Positions 25,966-34,108 of a stretch of 47,877 nucleotides of DNA are shown here, one piece after another. Every line of letters starts with the position of its first letter. Within the stretch, counting starts at the first letter, position 1. A program made the translations under genes and the position numbers. Below the pieces are notes generated by a model that did no database searches, was not told where the DNA came from, and worked only from the letters and a program-made list of their open reading frames with translations. The DNA comes from Sulfurimonas sp. (GTDB lineage: Bacteria; Campylobacterota; Campylobacteria; Campylobacterales; Sulfurimonadaceae): the NCBI GenBank assembly GCA_002899765.1, contig PPDH01000040.1, positions 37,478-85,354 of the forward strand, given 5' to 3'.

Positions 25966-27581
25966 ACAAAATGACACCAAATCAAAGATTAATGATAGCA
26001 GTTGTGCTCTCAATCCTGTTCTTCGTAGTATATACGTTCATCTTTCCTCCAGAGGAAACACAGAATGCAAAAAGCAATCAGACAATACAAAGTGTAGAAA
26101 ATACTCAAGATCCATCCACCACTCAACCGCAGGTTGCAAAAGTAGAAGATGTTGTAAGTCATGAAATCTCAAACGATGAGAAGATGGCTGCAAATGACTT
26201 AAGTACTTTAGTAACGGTAACGAGCAGTAAGTTTATACTTAAGTTGGATACACTGGGGCGTATCTCTTCAAAAGTTTTACTTCAAGATAAATATAATGAC
26301 AAAGACGACAAACATGCACAGCTTATTCCTGATGCCGGACCTAAGCCTCTTTTTGTTAGATTTTTAGACCCCGCTTTGAACGATGAGGCATCTAAAGTTC
26401 CTTATAAAACAACACACTCAGAGCTGTCTGTAGATAATGGCTCAGGGAAAGTTACGCTGACGCAGGAACTGCCTAGTCTTAAAGTTACAAAAGAGATAGT
26501 ATTTTTTGCAGACGGACACTATGATGTAAAAATTTCACTCTCTGATGATAAAAGATATTTTGTTTATTTGGGTCAAAGACCGCGTATTACAGATCAGATG
26601 ATGACTATTTCAGGCGCTATGATTTATACGGATGATGAAATAGTAACTATTATAGAAGACGGAGATGCGGCAGGAAGAAAAACATTTACGGGTGTTGAAC
26701 TTATATCCGCTTTTGATCAGTACTCAGCGACAATAATGTACGGATTTTCAAAAGATACAAATATAATCGCAGAGAGAGATAGAAATGACGATCCGGTTAT
26801 CTATTTTGAAGCACTTAAAAGCATGGCTTTTAGCGGCTATATAGGACAAAAAGAGTACAAAACTTTAAACAGTATAAACCCTGTTTTGACAAATGCAATT
26901 GAATATGGATGGTTTACATTTGCATCAAAACCGCTCTTTCAGCTGCTGTCATGGCTTCATGGTGTTTTTGGCAACTGGGGCTGGTCTATCGTAGCGCTTA
27001 CGCTTATAATAAGAGCAGTTCTTTATCCTTTAACGTACAAGGGCATGGTCTCTATGCAGAAGATGAAGGACCTATCTCCTCAGATAAAAGAGCTTCAGAA
27101 AAAGTACAAAGGTGATCCACAGCGAATGAATGCAGCCGTGATGGATACATATAAAAAACATGGAGCAAATCCTCTTGGCGGATGTTTGCCGATGCTGCTG
27201 CAAATTCCGGTATTTTTTGCAATCTATCGTGTGCTTCTAAATGCGGTTGAACTTCAGGGTGCCGAGTGGGCATTGTGGATAAACGACCTCTATAGAATGG
27301 ATTCAACGTTTATACTTCCTATACTAATGGGTGCTTCAATGTACTATCAGCAAAAGCTCACACCAAGTAATTTTACCGATCCTATGCAGGAAAAAATATT
27401 TAAGTTTTTACCGATAATATTTACATTTTTCTTTTTAACGTTCCCTTCAGGATTGGTTCTTTACTGGTTTGTTAACAACCTATTTTCTATAGCGCAGCAA
27501 TTTATTGTAAACCAACAATTTAAAAATGCCAAAGAAGCGGAGATAGCAACGCATAAACATGCGGAGAAAAAAAATGATTAA
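25959..27581 (+). CDS. yidC: Membrane protein insertase YidC
   Basis: YidC inserts and folds inner-membrane proteins, alone or with SecYEG. The 540-residue protein is the long Gram-negative type: one N-terminal span, a large periplasmic P1 domain (about residues 70-310), then the conserved core with about five spans. The core includes RAVLYPLTYKGMVSMQKM and ANPLGGCLPMLLQIPVFFAIYRVL. The start is GTG 25959, overlapping the yidD stop by 7 nt; the following jag start overlaps the yidC end. The C-terminus is short and basic (HKHAEKKND). Confidence 0.96.
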   Translation: MLDKMTPNQRLMIAVVLSILFFVVYTFIFPPEETQNAKSNQTIQSVENTQDPSTTQPQVAKVEDVVSHEISNDEKMAANDLSTLVTVTSSKFILKLDTLGRISSKVLLQDKYNDKDDKHAQLIPDAGPKPLFVRFLDPALNDEASKVPYKTTHSELSVDNGSGKVTLTQELPSLKVTKEIVFFADGHYDVKISLSDDKRYFVYLGQRPRITDQMMTISGAMIYTDDEIVTIIEDGDAAGRKTFTGVELISAFDQYSATIMYGFSKDTNIIAERDRNDDPVIYFEALKSMAFSGYIGQKEYKTLNSINPVLTNAIEYGWFTFASKPLFQLLSWLHGVFGNWGWSIVALTLIIRAVLYPLTYKGMVSMQKMKDLSPQIKELQKKYKGDPQRMNAAVMDTYKKHGANPLGGCLPMLLQIPVFFAIYRVLLNAVELQGAEWALWINDLYRMDSTFILPILMGASMYYQQKLTPSNFTDPMQEKIFKFLPIIFTFFFLTFPSGLVLYWFVNNLFSIAQQFIVNQQFKNAKEAEIATHKHAEKKND

Positions 27582-28461
27582 GATAGAATCAACTACTCTG
27601 GAGCAGGCTTGCAAAGATGCTGCAACTGCTTTAGAGTGTTCAGCGAGCGAGCTTATAATAGAGATTGTTCAAAGTCCAAGCAGCGGTTTTATGGGTCTTT
27701 TTAAGAAGAGTGCCATAATCGTTGCTGCTAAGAAAAAGCAAGAGATAAAAAGTGCTGATGAAAAACCTCTCAAAAAACAGATGCAAGAAGTTAAGCCGCA
27801 AGAGAAAAGAACACAAAATAAAGAGTTTAAAAATGAGAGTAAGAAACCTTCGCATAACATAATCAATGATACGATTATGCCCGAGTCATTTGTCAGCATG
27901 CAAGACGATGATGACTATGATATGGCGGATATTAACTATACCGCAGATTATGAAGAGGAAGAAGAGCAGAAGAAAGAGTCTGGCTCTGATAGAGTTTTTA
28001 GTGCGTATGAAGTTGCTAAAAAAGTACAAAAAGAGATTAATGAACTTTTTGCTTTGATTTGCTTTAAAATTGAAAAGATAGAGGTTAGTGCTTATGATGA
28101 AACTACACTTCTTGTAGAGTTTAAAGGAGAAGATGCCGCACTTCTTATAGGAAAAGAGGGTTACAGATACAAAGCTCTCTCGTACATGATTTTTAACTGG
28201 ATAAATACTAAATATCAACTACAGTTGCGTTTGGAGATTGCAGAGTTTTTAAAAAATCAAGAGGAGTCGGTAGCAAGATATCTTCTTAGTGTCTGTGAAA
28301 ATGTAGAAAGAGACGGCAGAGCACAGACAAAAATACTTGACGGTGTTTTAATCCAAATTGCGTTAAAAGAGCTAAGAGAGAAGTATCCAAACAAATATGT
28401 AGCCGTTCGCTCTACACGTGACGGACTTAAATTTATCATTATAAATGATTACCACAACTAA
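27574..28461 (+). CDS. jag: Jag/KhpB RNA-binding protein
   Basis: Jag (SpoIIIJ-associated, KhpB) binds RNA and links translation to cell envelope growth in other bacteria. The N-terminal Jag_N domain (residues 1-50) is followed by a charged low-complexity linker rich in K/E/Q (about 55-155). A KH domain with GKEGYRYKALSYM comes next, and then an R3H-type domain near the C-terminus. The start at ATG 27574 has GGAG at 8-nt spacing; an upstream ATG at 27559 is less likely. It overlaps yidC by 8 nt and is followed after 3 nt by mnmE, the usual order. Confidence 0.93.
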   Translation: MIKIESTTLEQACKDAATALECSASELIIEIVQSPSSGFMGLFKKSAIIVAAKKKQEIKSADEKPLKKQMQEVKPQEKRTQNKEFKNESKKPSHNIINDTIMPESFVSMQDDDDYDMADINYTADYEEEEEQKKESGSDRVFSAYEVAKKVQKEINELFALICFKIEKIEVSAYDETTLLVEFKGEDAALLIGKEGYRYKALSYMIFNWINTKYQLQLRLEIAEFLKNQEESVARYLLSVCENVERDGRAQTKILDGVLIQIALKELREKYPNKYVAVRSTRDGLKFIIINDYHN

Positions 28462-28464
28462 GAG

Positions 28465-29805
28465 ATGAATGAAGATACCATAAGTGCAATCGCGACAGCT
28501 AATGGCATAGGCTCTATTGCGATTATCCGCATAAGCGGAGATAGAGCCTTGAGTATTGCAAAAAAACTTACCCTCAAAGAAGATTTTTCCCCAAGATATG
28601 CAACGCTAAGCAGTGTCTATGACTTTAAGGGCGAGCTTATAGACGAATCAATAGTCATTTATTTCAAAGCACCTTTCTCTTTTACAGCCGAAGATGTAGT
28701 AGAAATTCAGTGTCACGGCGGCTTTATAGTTGCGCAAAGCATACTAAAGGCTACGCTCGCACATGGAGCGAGACTCGCAACTGCCGGCGAGTTTTCTAAA
28801 AGAGCCTTCTTTAACGGCAGGATTGATTTGAGTGAAGCCGAAGCAATTGCACAGCTCATAGAAGCAAAAAGAGAAGATGCCGCAAAAATATTGGCACAAC
28901 AGATGAAGGGTTCACTCAAAGAGTACATTGAGAAAATCCGTGATGAGATTATACATATACTTGCCTATTCTGAAGTTAGTATAGACTATGCCGAGGAGGA
29001 TTTGCCTGAGGATTTGGTAGCGCAAATTGAGGCAAAATTAAAAGAACTCAAAAGTTCGCTTGCCTCAACTCTTCTTGCAAGCATGGCAAGAGAAGGGCTT
29101 ATGCAGGGCTTTAAAGTAGCAATCATCGGTAAGCCCAATGTCGGCAAAAGCTCACTTCTAAATGCGCTGCTTAGTTACAACCGTGCGATTGTAAGCGATA
29201 TCGCAGGAACGACAAGAGATACGATAGAAGAGCAGGTCAAAATAGGCACACATCTTATCCGCATAGTAGATACGGCGGGTATTCGTGAGGCAGGCGATGA
29301 GATAGAGCGCATAGGAATACAGAGGACACTCGAAGCCATAAAAGAGAGCGATATAGTAGTCGCTCTTTTTGATGCCTCAAGAGAAGCCGATGCAGAGGAT
29401 AAGAAGATAATCTCATTACTAAAGTCACATGTCAAAGACAAAGATATTTTGTATGTCAAAAACAAGATAGATTTGGAGCCGAAATTTGAATCTTTGGATA
29501 TAGCGTTTGACATGGAGCTTAATACGAAAGAGAGTGTTGATGAGCTGATTCAATCTCTTGAAGATATTATGAACAGAGCAAACTCTTCCGATGAGATGAT
29601 GCTTATATCGCAGAGACAGATATCTGCGGTGCAAAATACGCTAAAAAATATTGACGAAGCATTTGAGCCGCTTGGCAATGGGGAGCTTGAAATATTCTCG
29701 TTTCATCTAAATGAAGCCGTAAAAGAGATGGCATCGATAACAAGACCTTTTGAGAACGATGAGATGCTCGATAAGATGTTCGGCTCTTTTTGTCTAGGAA
29801 AATAG
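28465..29805 (+). CDS. mnmE: tRNA modification GTPase MnmE
   Basis: MnmE, with MnmG, installs the 5-carboxymethylaminomethyl group on U34 of certain tRNAs. At 446 residues it is complete. It has the N-terminal formyl-THF-binding domain, an internal G domain (GKPNVGKSS, DIAGTTRD, DTAGI, NKID) and a C-terminal CLGK, a variant of the usual C-[IV]-GK catalytic end. It follows jag by 3 nt. The last codons form the 5' arm of a 15-bp hairpin (29795-29828). Confidence 0.97.
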   Translation: MNEDTISAIATANGIGSIAIIRISGDRALSIAKKLTLKEDFSPRYATLSSVYDFKGELIDESIVIYFKAPFSFTAEDVVEIQCHGGFIVAQSILKATLAHGARLATAGEFSKRAFFNGRIDLSEAEAIAQLIEAKREDAAKILAQQMKGSLKEYIEKIRDEIIHILAYSEVSIDYAEEDLPEDLVAQIEAKLKELKSSLASTLLASMAREGLMQGFKVAIIGKPNVGKSSLLNALLSYNRAIVSDIAGTTRDTIEEQVKIGTHLIRIVDTAGIREAGDEIERIGIQRTLEAIKESDIVVALFDASREADAEDKKIISLLKSHVKDKDILYVKNKIDLEPKFESLDIAFDMELNTKESVDELIQSLEDIMNRANSSDEMMLISQRQISAVQNTLKNIDEAFEPLGNGELEIFSFHLNEAVKEMASITRPFENDEMLDKMFGSFCLGK

Positions 29806-29828
29806 AATTGATAAATTCTATTTTCCTA
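29795..29828 (+). terminator. 15-bp hairpin overlapping the mnmE stop
   Basis: A perfect 15-bp stem (29795-29809 and 29814-29828) with a GATA loop begins 11 nt before the mnmE stop ends. There is no clear U-run after it, so it may act as a weak terminator, a 3'-end stabiliser or a processing site between mnmE and ruvX. Confidence 0.6.
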
Positions 29829-29869
29829 AGTCTTGTTAAAGGCTACTTTAGTTACATAGCGGCTAGCGC

Positions 29870-29898
29870 AAACTATATGGGCTTTGCTCATATAGTTT
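29870..29898 (+). other. 10-bp hairpin upstream of ruvX
   Basis: A perfect 10-bp inverted repeat (AAACTATATG at 29870-29879 and CATATAGTTT at 29889-29898) with a 9-nt loop lies 18 nt before the ruvX start. It could be an attenuator, an operator or a simple terminator without a U-run. No -35/-10 pair is convincing here. Confidence 0.4.
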
Positions 29899-29916
29899 AT
29901 ATAAAAGAGTAGAAGA

Positions 29917-30315
29917 TTGAAATATATAGCAATTGATTTGGGGCTTAAGAGAATAGGTTTGGCATATAGCGCGCATAAAGATTTGGTTACTCCTCTAAAG
30001 GCAGTAGAGCGGAAAAACAGAGACCAAGCGGCAAGAGATGTCAAAAAAGTTCTTGACGAATGGGAAGTTGATGCAGTCGTAGTCGGTATACCGATGGGCG
30101 GAAGCAGCGAGGATGAGATGAAGCGCCGCGTTGCACACTTTATGAACCTTGTCGATTTCAAAGGCGAGATTTTTTATCAAGATGAGAGCAACTCATCAAA
30201 AGAGGCAGAGAGCATGATGAAGGGCGAAATAAAGCAGATTCGCGACGGACGCATCGACTCAATCTCCGCTATGATAATTTTGCAGAGATTTTTAGCAAAA
30301 AAGTCAATCTTTTAA
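29917..30315 (+). CDS. ruvX: Putative pre-16S rRNA nuclease / Holliday-junction resolvase RuvX (YqgF)
   Basis: The 132-residue protein has the RNase H-like YqgF fold: IAIDLGLKRIGLAYS at the start (first catalytic aspartate), VVVGIPMGGSS, FYQDESNSSKEAE and a terminal RDGRIDSISAMIIL with the last acidic residue. YqgF proteins process the 5' end of 16S rRNA in E. coli; the resolvase name is older. It begins at TTG 29917, after GAGTAGAAG. It is separate from mnmE by 111 nt containing two hairpins. Confidence 0.93.
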   Translation: MKYIAIDLGLKRIGLAYSAHKDLVTPLKAVERKNRDQAARDVKKVLDEWEVDAVVVGIPMGGSSEDEMKRRVAHFMNLVDFKGEIFYQDESNSSKEAESMMKGEIKQIRDGRIDSISAMIILQRFLAKKSIF

Positions 30316-30393
30316 AGATTTTCATACGACTTAACACTTTCTTAACAATTATTTTATATGATTATACAAATCATAAGAATAGGAGATAGAAAA

Positions 30394-31092
30394 ATGCGTA
30401 AGATTATCGTGAGTATTTTAGTGCTAGGCACTATGTTGTTTGGAGCTATGGGTGAGGGTAAACCTCAAAATAAAGAGATGGAGATGTTTCAAAGTGTGCC
30501 GATGCAAAAAGCCACAATTCTTCAAGAGGGTGAAGCTAAGATGTACTGCCCTGCGTGCGGAATGACGCTTCCTATGTTTTTTAAAACAAATCATGCTGCA
30601 ACTCATGGTGACCATACAGAGCAGTACTGTTCACTTCACTGTTTGGCTGAGACAAATTTAAAAAACAATAACTCTTTAAAAGATATCAAAGTCGTAGATA
30701 CTAAAACTTTAAAATTCATAGATGCGCAAAGTGCTCACTATGTAGTTGGAAGTAGTAAAAAAGGTACTATGAGTATGGTGAGTAAGTATGCGTCTGAAAA
30801 AGCTGAGGATGCAGAAGCATTTAATGCCGAATTTGGTGGAGAACTTATGAATTTTGAGCAAACTTATAAGGTTGCATCAACGGCTCTTGAGGGTGAAATG
30901 AAAATGGTGGCTAAAAAACAAGCTGACATGGCTAAAAAAGGCGAGATGATATATAACAAAATGTGTAAAAAAACAGATAAAAAGTTTAGCTCAACAGCTG
31001 AGGCTAAAGCGTTTGTAATGTCGAACAATCTTTGCGGAGATATTAAAGGCACACAACTCCAAGCAGTCGGGATTTACTTAGGCAAGAGATAG
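30394..31092 (+). CDS. NosL-like periplasmic protein with C-terminal extension (second of two)
   Basis: The start is ATG 30394, after AGGAG, giving a signal peptide (MRKIIVSILVLGTMLFGA) rather than a lipobox. The first 150 residues are paralogous to the NosL-like lipoprotein at 10025. They share YC-x2-CGM at C52/C55, YCSLHC at C79/H82/C83, and the YVVGS.K..TMS..SKYA core. An extra tail (about 180-232: EMIYNKMCKK to LQAVGIYLG) is absent from the first copy. It looks like a cytochrome c remnant or cytochrome-like domain without CxxCH. Copper or redox function is likely; the partner is unknown. Confidence 0.8.
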   Translation: MRKIIVSILVLGTMLFGAMGEGKPQNKEMEMFQSVPMQKATILQEGEAKMYCPACGMTLPMFFKTNHAATHGDHTEQYCSLHCLAETNLKNNNSLKDIKVVDTKTLKFIDAQSAHYVVGSSKKGTMSMVSKYASEKAEDAEAFNAEFGGELMNFEQTYKVASTALEGEMKMVAKKQADMAKKGEMIYNKMCKKTDKKFSSTAEAKAFVMSNNLCGDIKGTQLQAVGIYLGKR

Positions 31093-31100
31093 ATATATAA

Positions 31101-31122
31101 GCCATCCCTCAAAGCGGATGGC
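31101..31122. terminator. Candidate bidirectional hairpin
   Basis: A perfect 7-bp stem (GCCATCC at 31101-31107 and GGATGGC at 31116-31122) with an 8-nt loop lies 8 nt after the NosL-like gene and before the convergent marR gene. No U-run follows, so termination is only possible. Confidence 0.5.
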
Positions 31123-31186
31123 TAGTTGAGAGAGAAGTAATTATATCGTAACTGCTTGCATAGAGATAAAACGTGATTAGGCAGTA

Positions 31187-31684
31187 TCAAATCTTGTTTA
31201 TATTTACAAGAATCTTTTTTAAAAGAGTGCCAAAAAGTTCTCTCTCTTTTGGGTCAAAAATTTCAAAATATTTGTTGCACTCTTTTGAGATCTCACTCAG
31301 AGCTTTTTTCACAAGCTCTTCACCGCTTTCGCTTAGGCAGACAAGCATGCATCTTTTATCCCTTTTGTCCTCTTCTCTATAGACCAAACCTCTATCTTGA
31401 AGTCTTTTTAAAACTTTTGTCATTCCGCCTGATGAGAAGATGGTCAAATCATAAAGCTGTGTGGGGGTTAAAACTTTATTGTGTGTATATAGTGAAGCTA
31501 AAACATCTACTTCGGAGTTTAGCAGGTCAAACTTCTCTTTTAGAAAAACTTCTGCATGTGAGAATATGGTTCTATGAATAAGTGCTATGGGAAAGGTCAT
31601 CATAAAGACCTCTGAGAGCTCTTTAGACTCGACTTTTTCATAAAAGTTTGTAATTAGATTATTATTTATTTTACTTTTTTTCAT
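31187..31684 (-). CDS. MarR-family transcriptional regulator
   Basis: The 165-residue winged-helix protein fits MarR. It has an N-terminal dimer helix, the recognition helix FSSGGMTKVLKRLQDRG and the beta-wing REEDKRDKRCMLVCLSESG. The start is ATG 31684 (MKKSKINNN), 78 nt inside the longest frame; upstream codons run into an AT-rich promoter region. It is divergent from the efflux operon, 92 nt away, so it probably represses itself and that operon in response to a small ligand. The ligand is not known and no operator palindrome was clear to me. Confidence 0.88.
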   Translation of the reverse strand: MKKSKINNNLITNFYEKVESKELSEVFMMTFPIALIHRTIFSHAEVFLKEKFDLLNSEVDVLASLYTHNKVLTPTQLYDLTIFSSGGMTKVLKRLQDRGLVYREEDKRDKRCMLVCLSESGEELVKKALSEISKECNKYFEIFDPKERELFGTLLKKILVNINKI

Positions 31685-31776
31685 AACTGAATTATAACAA
31701 AAATTATATCTTTCTAGCAAGACATATTTAAGAGTTGTTTTGGTACTATTTTGCAAAATCAATTAAGGAAGAACTA

Positions 31777-33006
31777 TTGAGAATTTTTTTACCGATACTT
31801 TGCTTGCCGATTTTTCTATATGCATACACGTTGGATGAGCTTATAGAGTTGTCGCAAAAAAACAGAGTCGTTGAGTCTGCCGCACATATTGTAAATGCGA
31901 AAGAGAAGGCTTATGAGAGTACTAAAAGCTCTTATCTGCCTACGTTGGAGCTTTGTGCGGCTTATCAAAACGTATATGAAGAGACTGCCGTACTAGCAAA
32001 AGATTCCATTAAAGTTCAAGCAAACTTGAAGTACACCATTTACGACGGCGGAAAAAAAGAGAGCCTTTATAATCAACTTGAATCGGGCATAGAGTCTAGC
32101 AAAGAGAGTATTGAGGCTATCAAAAACAGCATCTCGCTTGATGTTTCAATACTCTATTTTGAGTTTATGGCACTGAGTGCAGACAAACAAGCAACGCTTC
32201 AAGAGATAGAGCAGCTCAAAGCCGAATTTCACAGATTGGAGCTTTTTTATGAGTCGGGTTCTGTGACAAAAGATGAGTTAGAGAAGATTGATGCGACACT
32301 TAAAAATGCGTTTGTATCGCTTCATGAGATTGAACTTGAAAAAGAGAAAATCCTTCATGCGTTAGAGTACTATACAACAAAAAAAGTTGACACGATAAAG
32401 AGCGGTTCAAAAATAAAGCTCTCAGATGAACCTGTCTCCGGTGTAAGACCTGACATAAAATCACTTGAGTATGATGCCGCGACACTTTTATATGAAGCAA
32501 ACGGAAGAAAAAGCGAGAATATGCCAAAGGTCTACTTTGACAATATGTTAAGTTACAGTGAGTACTATTTTGAGGATAAGCCCCAAACCAGTTTTTTAGT
32601 AGATACGCAAAATATTGCTATGATTTACGCTTCATGGAACGTCTTTGATTTTGGCTCAACTACAAAAAGTTATGAGTCCAAATATGAAGAGTATCTGAGC
32701 AAAAAAGCAACAATAGAACATGAGAAACATAGAGCAGATGTCGATTATAGACTTGCAAAAAAATCATTAGAGATTTCAAAGCTCAAAATTGATTCATCAA
32801 AAGCCGCACTTGATGCCGCAACATCGGCATACGAACTTATCAAGTTTAAGTATCAAAACGGAACGATTGATAATGTTGCATATCTTTTAGCGCTTAGTCA
32901 AAAGTATGATGCAGCAAGAGATTATGAAAGAGCGCTTTATGATTTAGAGATTAAAAAAGCAGAGTTGATTTATTACAGTGCAAAAGATATTAAGGAGTTT
33001 TTATAG
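31777..33006 (+). CDS. TolC-family outer-membrane efflux protein
   Basis: The product forms the outer-membrane channel of a tripartite efflux pump. The 409-residue protein shows the repeated coiled-coil/OEP pattern (TLDELIELSQKN, ATSAYELIKFKYQNGTID), with a signal peptide ending YAYT. The start is TTG 31777, 6 nt after AAGGAAG; the upstream frame from 31735 would disrupt the signal peptide. It is shorter than E. coli TolC. The adaptor gene starts directly after its stop, so it is the first gene of an operon controlled by the MarR-type regulator. Confidence 0.9.
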   Translation: MRIFLPILCLPIFLYAYTLDELIELSQKNRVVESAAHIVNAKEKAYESTKSSYLPTLELCAAYQNVYEETAVLAKDSIKVQANLKYTIYDGGKKESLYNQLESGIESSKESIEAIKNSISLDVSILYFEFMALSADKQATLQEIEQLKAEFHRLELFYESGSVTKDELEKIDATLKNAFVSLHEIELEKEKILHALEYYTTKKVDTIKSGSKIKLSDEPVSGVRPDIKSLEYDAATLLYEANGRKSENMPKVYFDNMLSYSEYYFEDKPQTSFLVDTQNIAMIYASWNVFDFGSTTKSYESKYEEYLSKKATIEHEKHRADVDYRLAKKSLEISKLKIDSSKAALDAATSAYELIKFKYQNGTIDNVAYLLALSQKYDAARDYERALYDLEIKKAELIYYSAKDIKEFL

Positions 33007-34107
33007 ATGAAAAGTTTAGCATTATCGCTTGTAGTGGCGTCACTACTTTTAGTAGGATGTAGTGATGAAAAAGGTGCCGCTTCAAGTCAGCCGCAAATGG
33101 CTCAAATGCCTCCTCTGCCGGTAAAAGCCCAAGTGGTAAAATATGAAAAAGTCGATTTTGTGAAAAATTACTCGGCAGTTTTAAAACCTTTTAAAGCGGT
33201 AGATATCGTCGCTAGAATAAGCGGAATTTTAGAAAAAGAGAACTTCATCGAAGGTGCGTTTGTAAAAAAAGGCGATGTTTTGTATGAGATACAAAAAAAT
33301 GAGTATAAAGCGGCACTAGATGAAGCAAAAGCGGCTCTCTCAAAAGCAGAGGCAAATTTCAACAAAGCTTCAAAGGACTGGAGCAGAGCAGAGTATCTCT
33401 TTAAAAACAGCGCAATAAGCGAGCAGCAAAGAGACGCATTGCTGTATACCTATGATGATGCAAAAGCCGAGGTACAAAAAGCAAAAGCCGCAGTTGCAAA
33501 TGCAGAGTTAAATTACAGTTACACGACAATAAAAGCGCCGATAAGCGGTGTTATTGCCATGAGCAGCAGCGATGAGGGAAGTTATATTAACGTAGATTCA
33601 CAAAATGCAAATCTTACCACCATAACATCTTTGGATTATGTATATGCAGAGTTCTCCATACCTAGCAGTGACATGTTAAAGTATAGAGCGCAGATAACAA
33701 CGGACGCAAAAATCACACTTAAAGCGGGTGCAAAAAGTTTTATAGGCAGAGTTGATTATGTAGCACCGAGGGCTGACATGCAAACAGACACTCTTTTACT
33801 TAGAGCAACTTTTAAAAATCCTAACAGAGAGCTTGTCGTCGGTTCTTACGTTGAGGTTAGCTTGGAGGGATTTAGTTATGAGAATGTTGCTAAAATCCCG
33901 CAAAATGCTTTGATAAAAACTCCTGATGCAACTGTTGTTTATGTTGTAGAAAACGGAGCCGTTACTATGCGCCCTCTTAAAGTACTTCAAGTGCAAAACG
34001 GTGTTGCCGTAGTTGAGGGTGGAGTAAAAGAGGGAGAGAGTGTTGTTACAAGCAATATTGCAAAACTCAGACCAAATAGCAAAGTAACTATCATGGAAGG
34101 CAAATAA
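33007..34107 (+). CDS. RND efflux periplasmic adaptor (AcrA/MexA family)
   Basis: The 366-residue protein is the membrane-fusion subunit linking pump and outer-membrane channel. A lipoprotein signal (LLLVGC, C18) is followed by a lipoyl-like domain, a long alpha-hairpin (about 95-150, KAALDEAKAALSKAEANFNK), beta-barrel and membrane-proximal domains. It directly follows the TolC-like gene and precedes the pump gene by 1 nt. The order TolC-adaptor-pump differs from the usual adaptor-pump-TolC order of CmeABC/AcrAB. Confidence 0.94.
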   Translation: MKSLALSLVVASLLLVGCSDEKGAASSQPQMAQMPPLPVKAQVVKYEKVDFVKNYSAVLKPFKAVDIVARISGILEKENFIEGAFVKKGDVLYEIQKNEYKAALDEAKAALSKAEANFNKASKDWSRAEYLFKNSAISEQQRDALLYTYDDAKAEVQKAKAAVANAELNYSYTTIKAPISGVIAMSSSDEGSYINVDSQNANLTTITSLDYVYAEFSIPSSDMLKYRAQITTDAKITLKAGAKSFIGRVDYVAPRADMQTDTLLLRATFKNPNRELVVGSYVEVSLEGFSYENVAKIPQNALIKTPDATVVYVVENGAVTMRPLKVLQVQNGVAVVEGGVKEGESVVTSNIAKLRPNSKVTIMEGK

Positions 34108-34108
34108 G

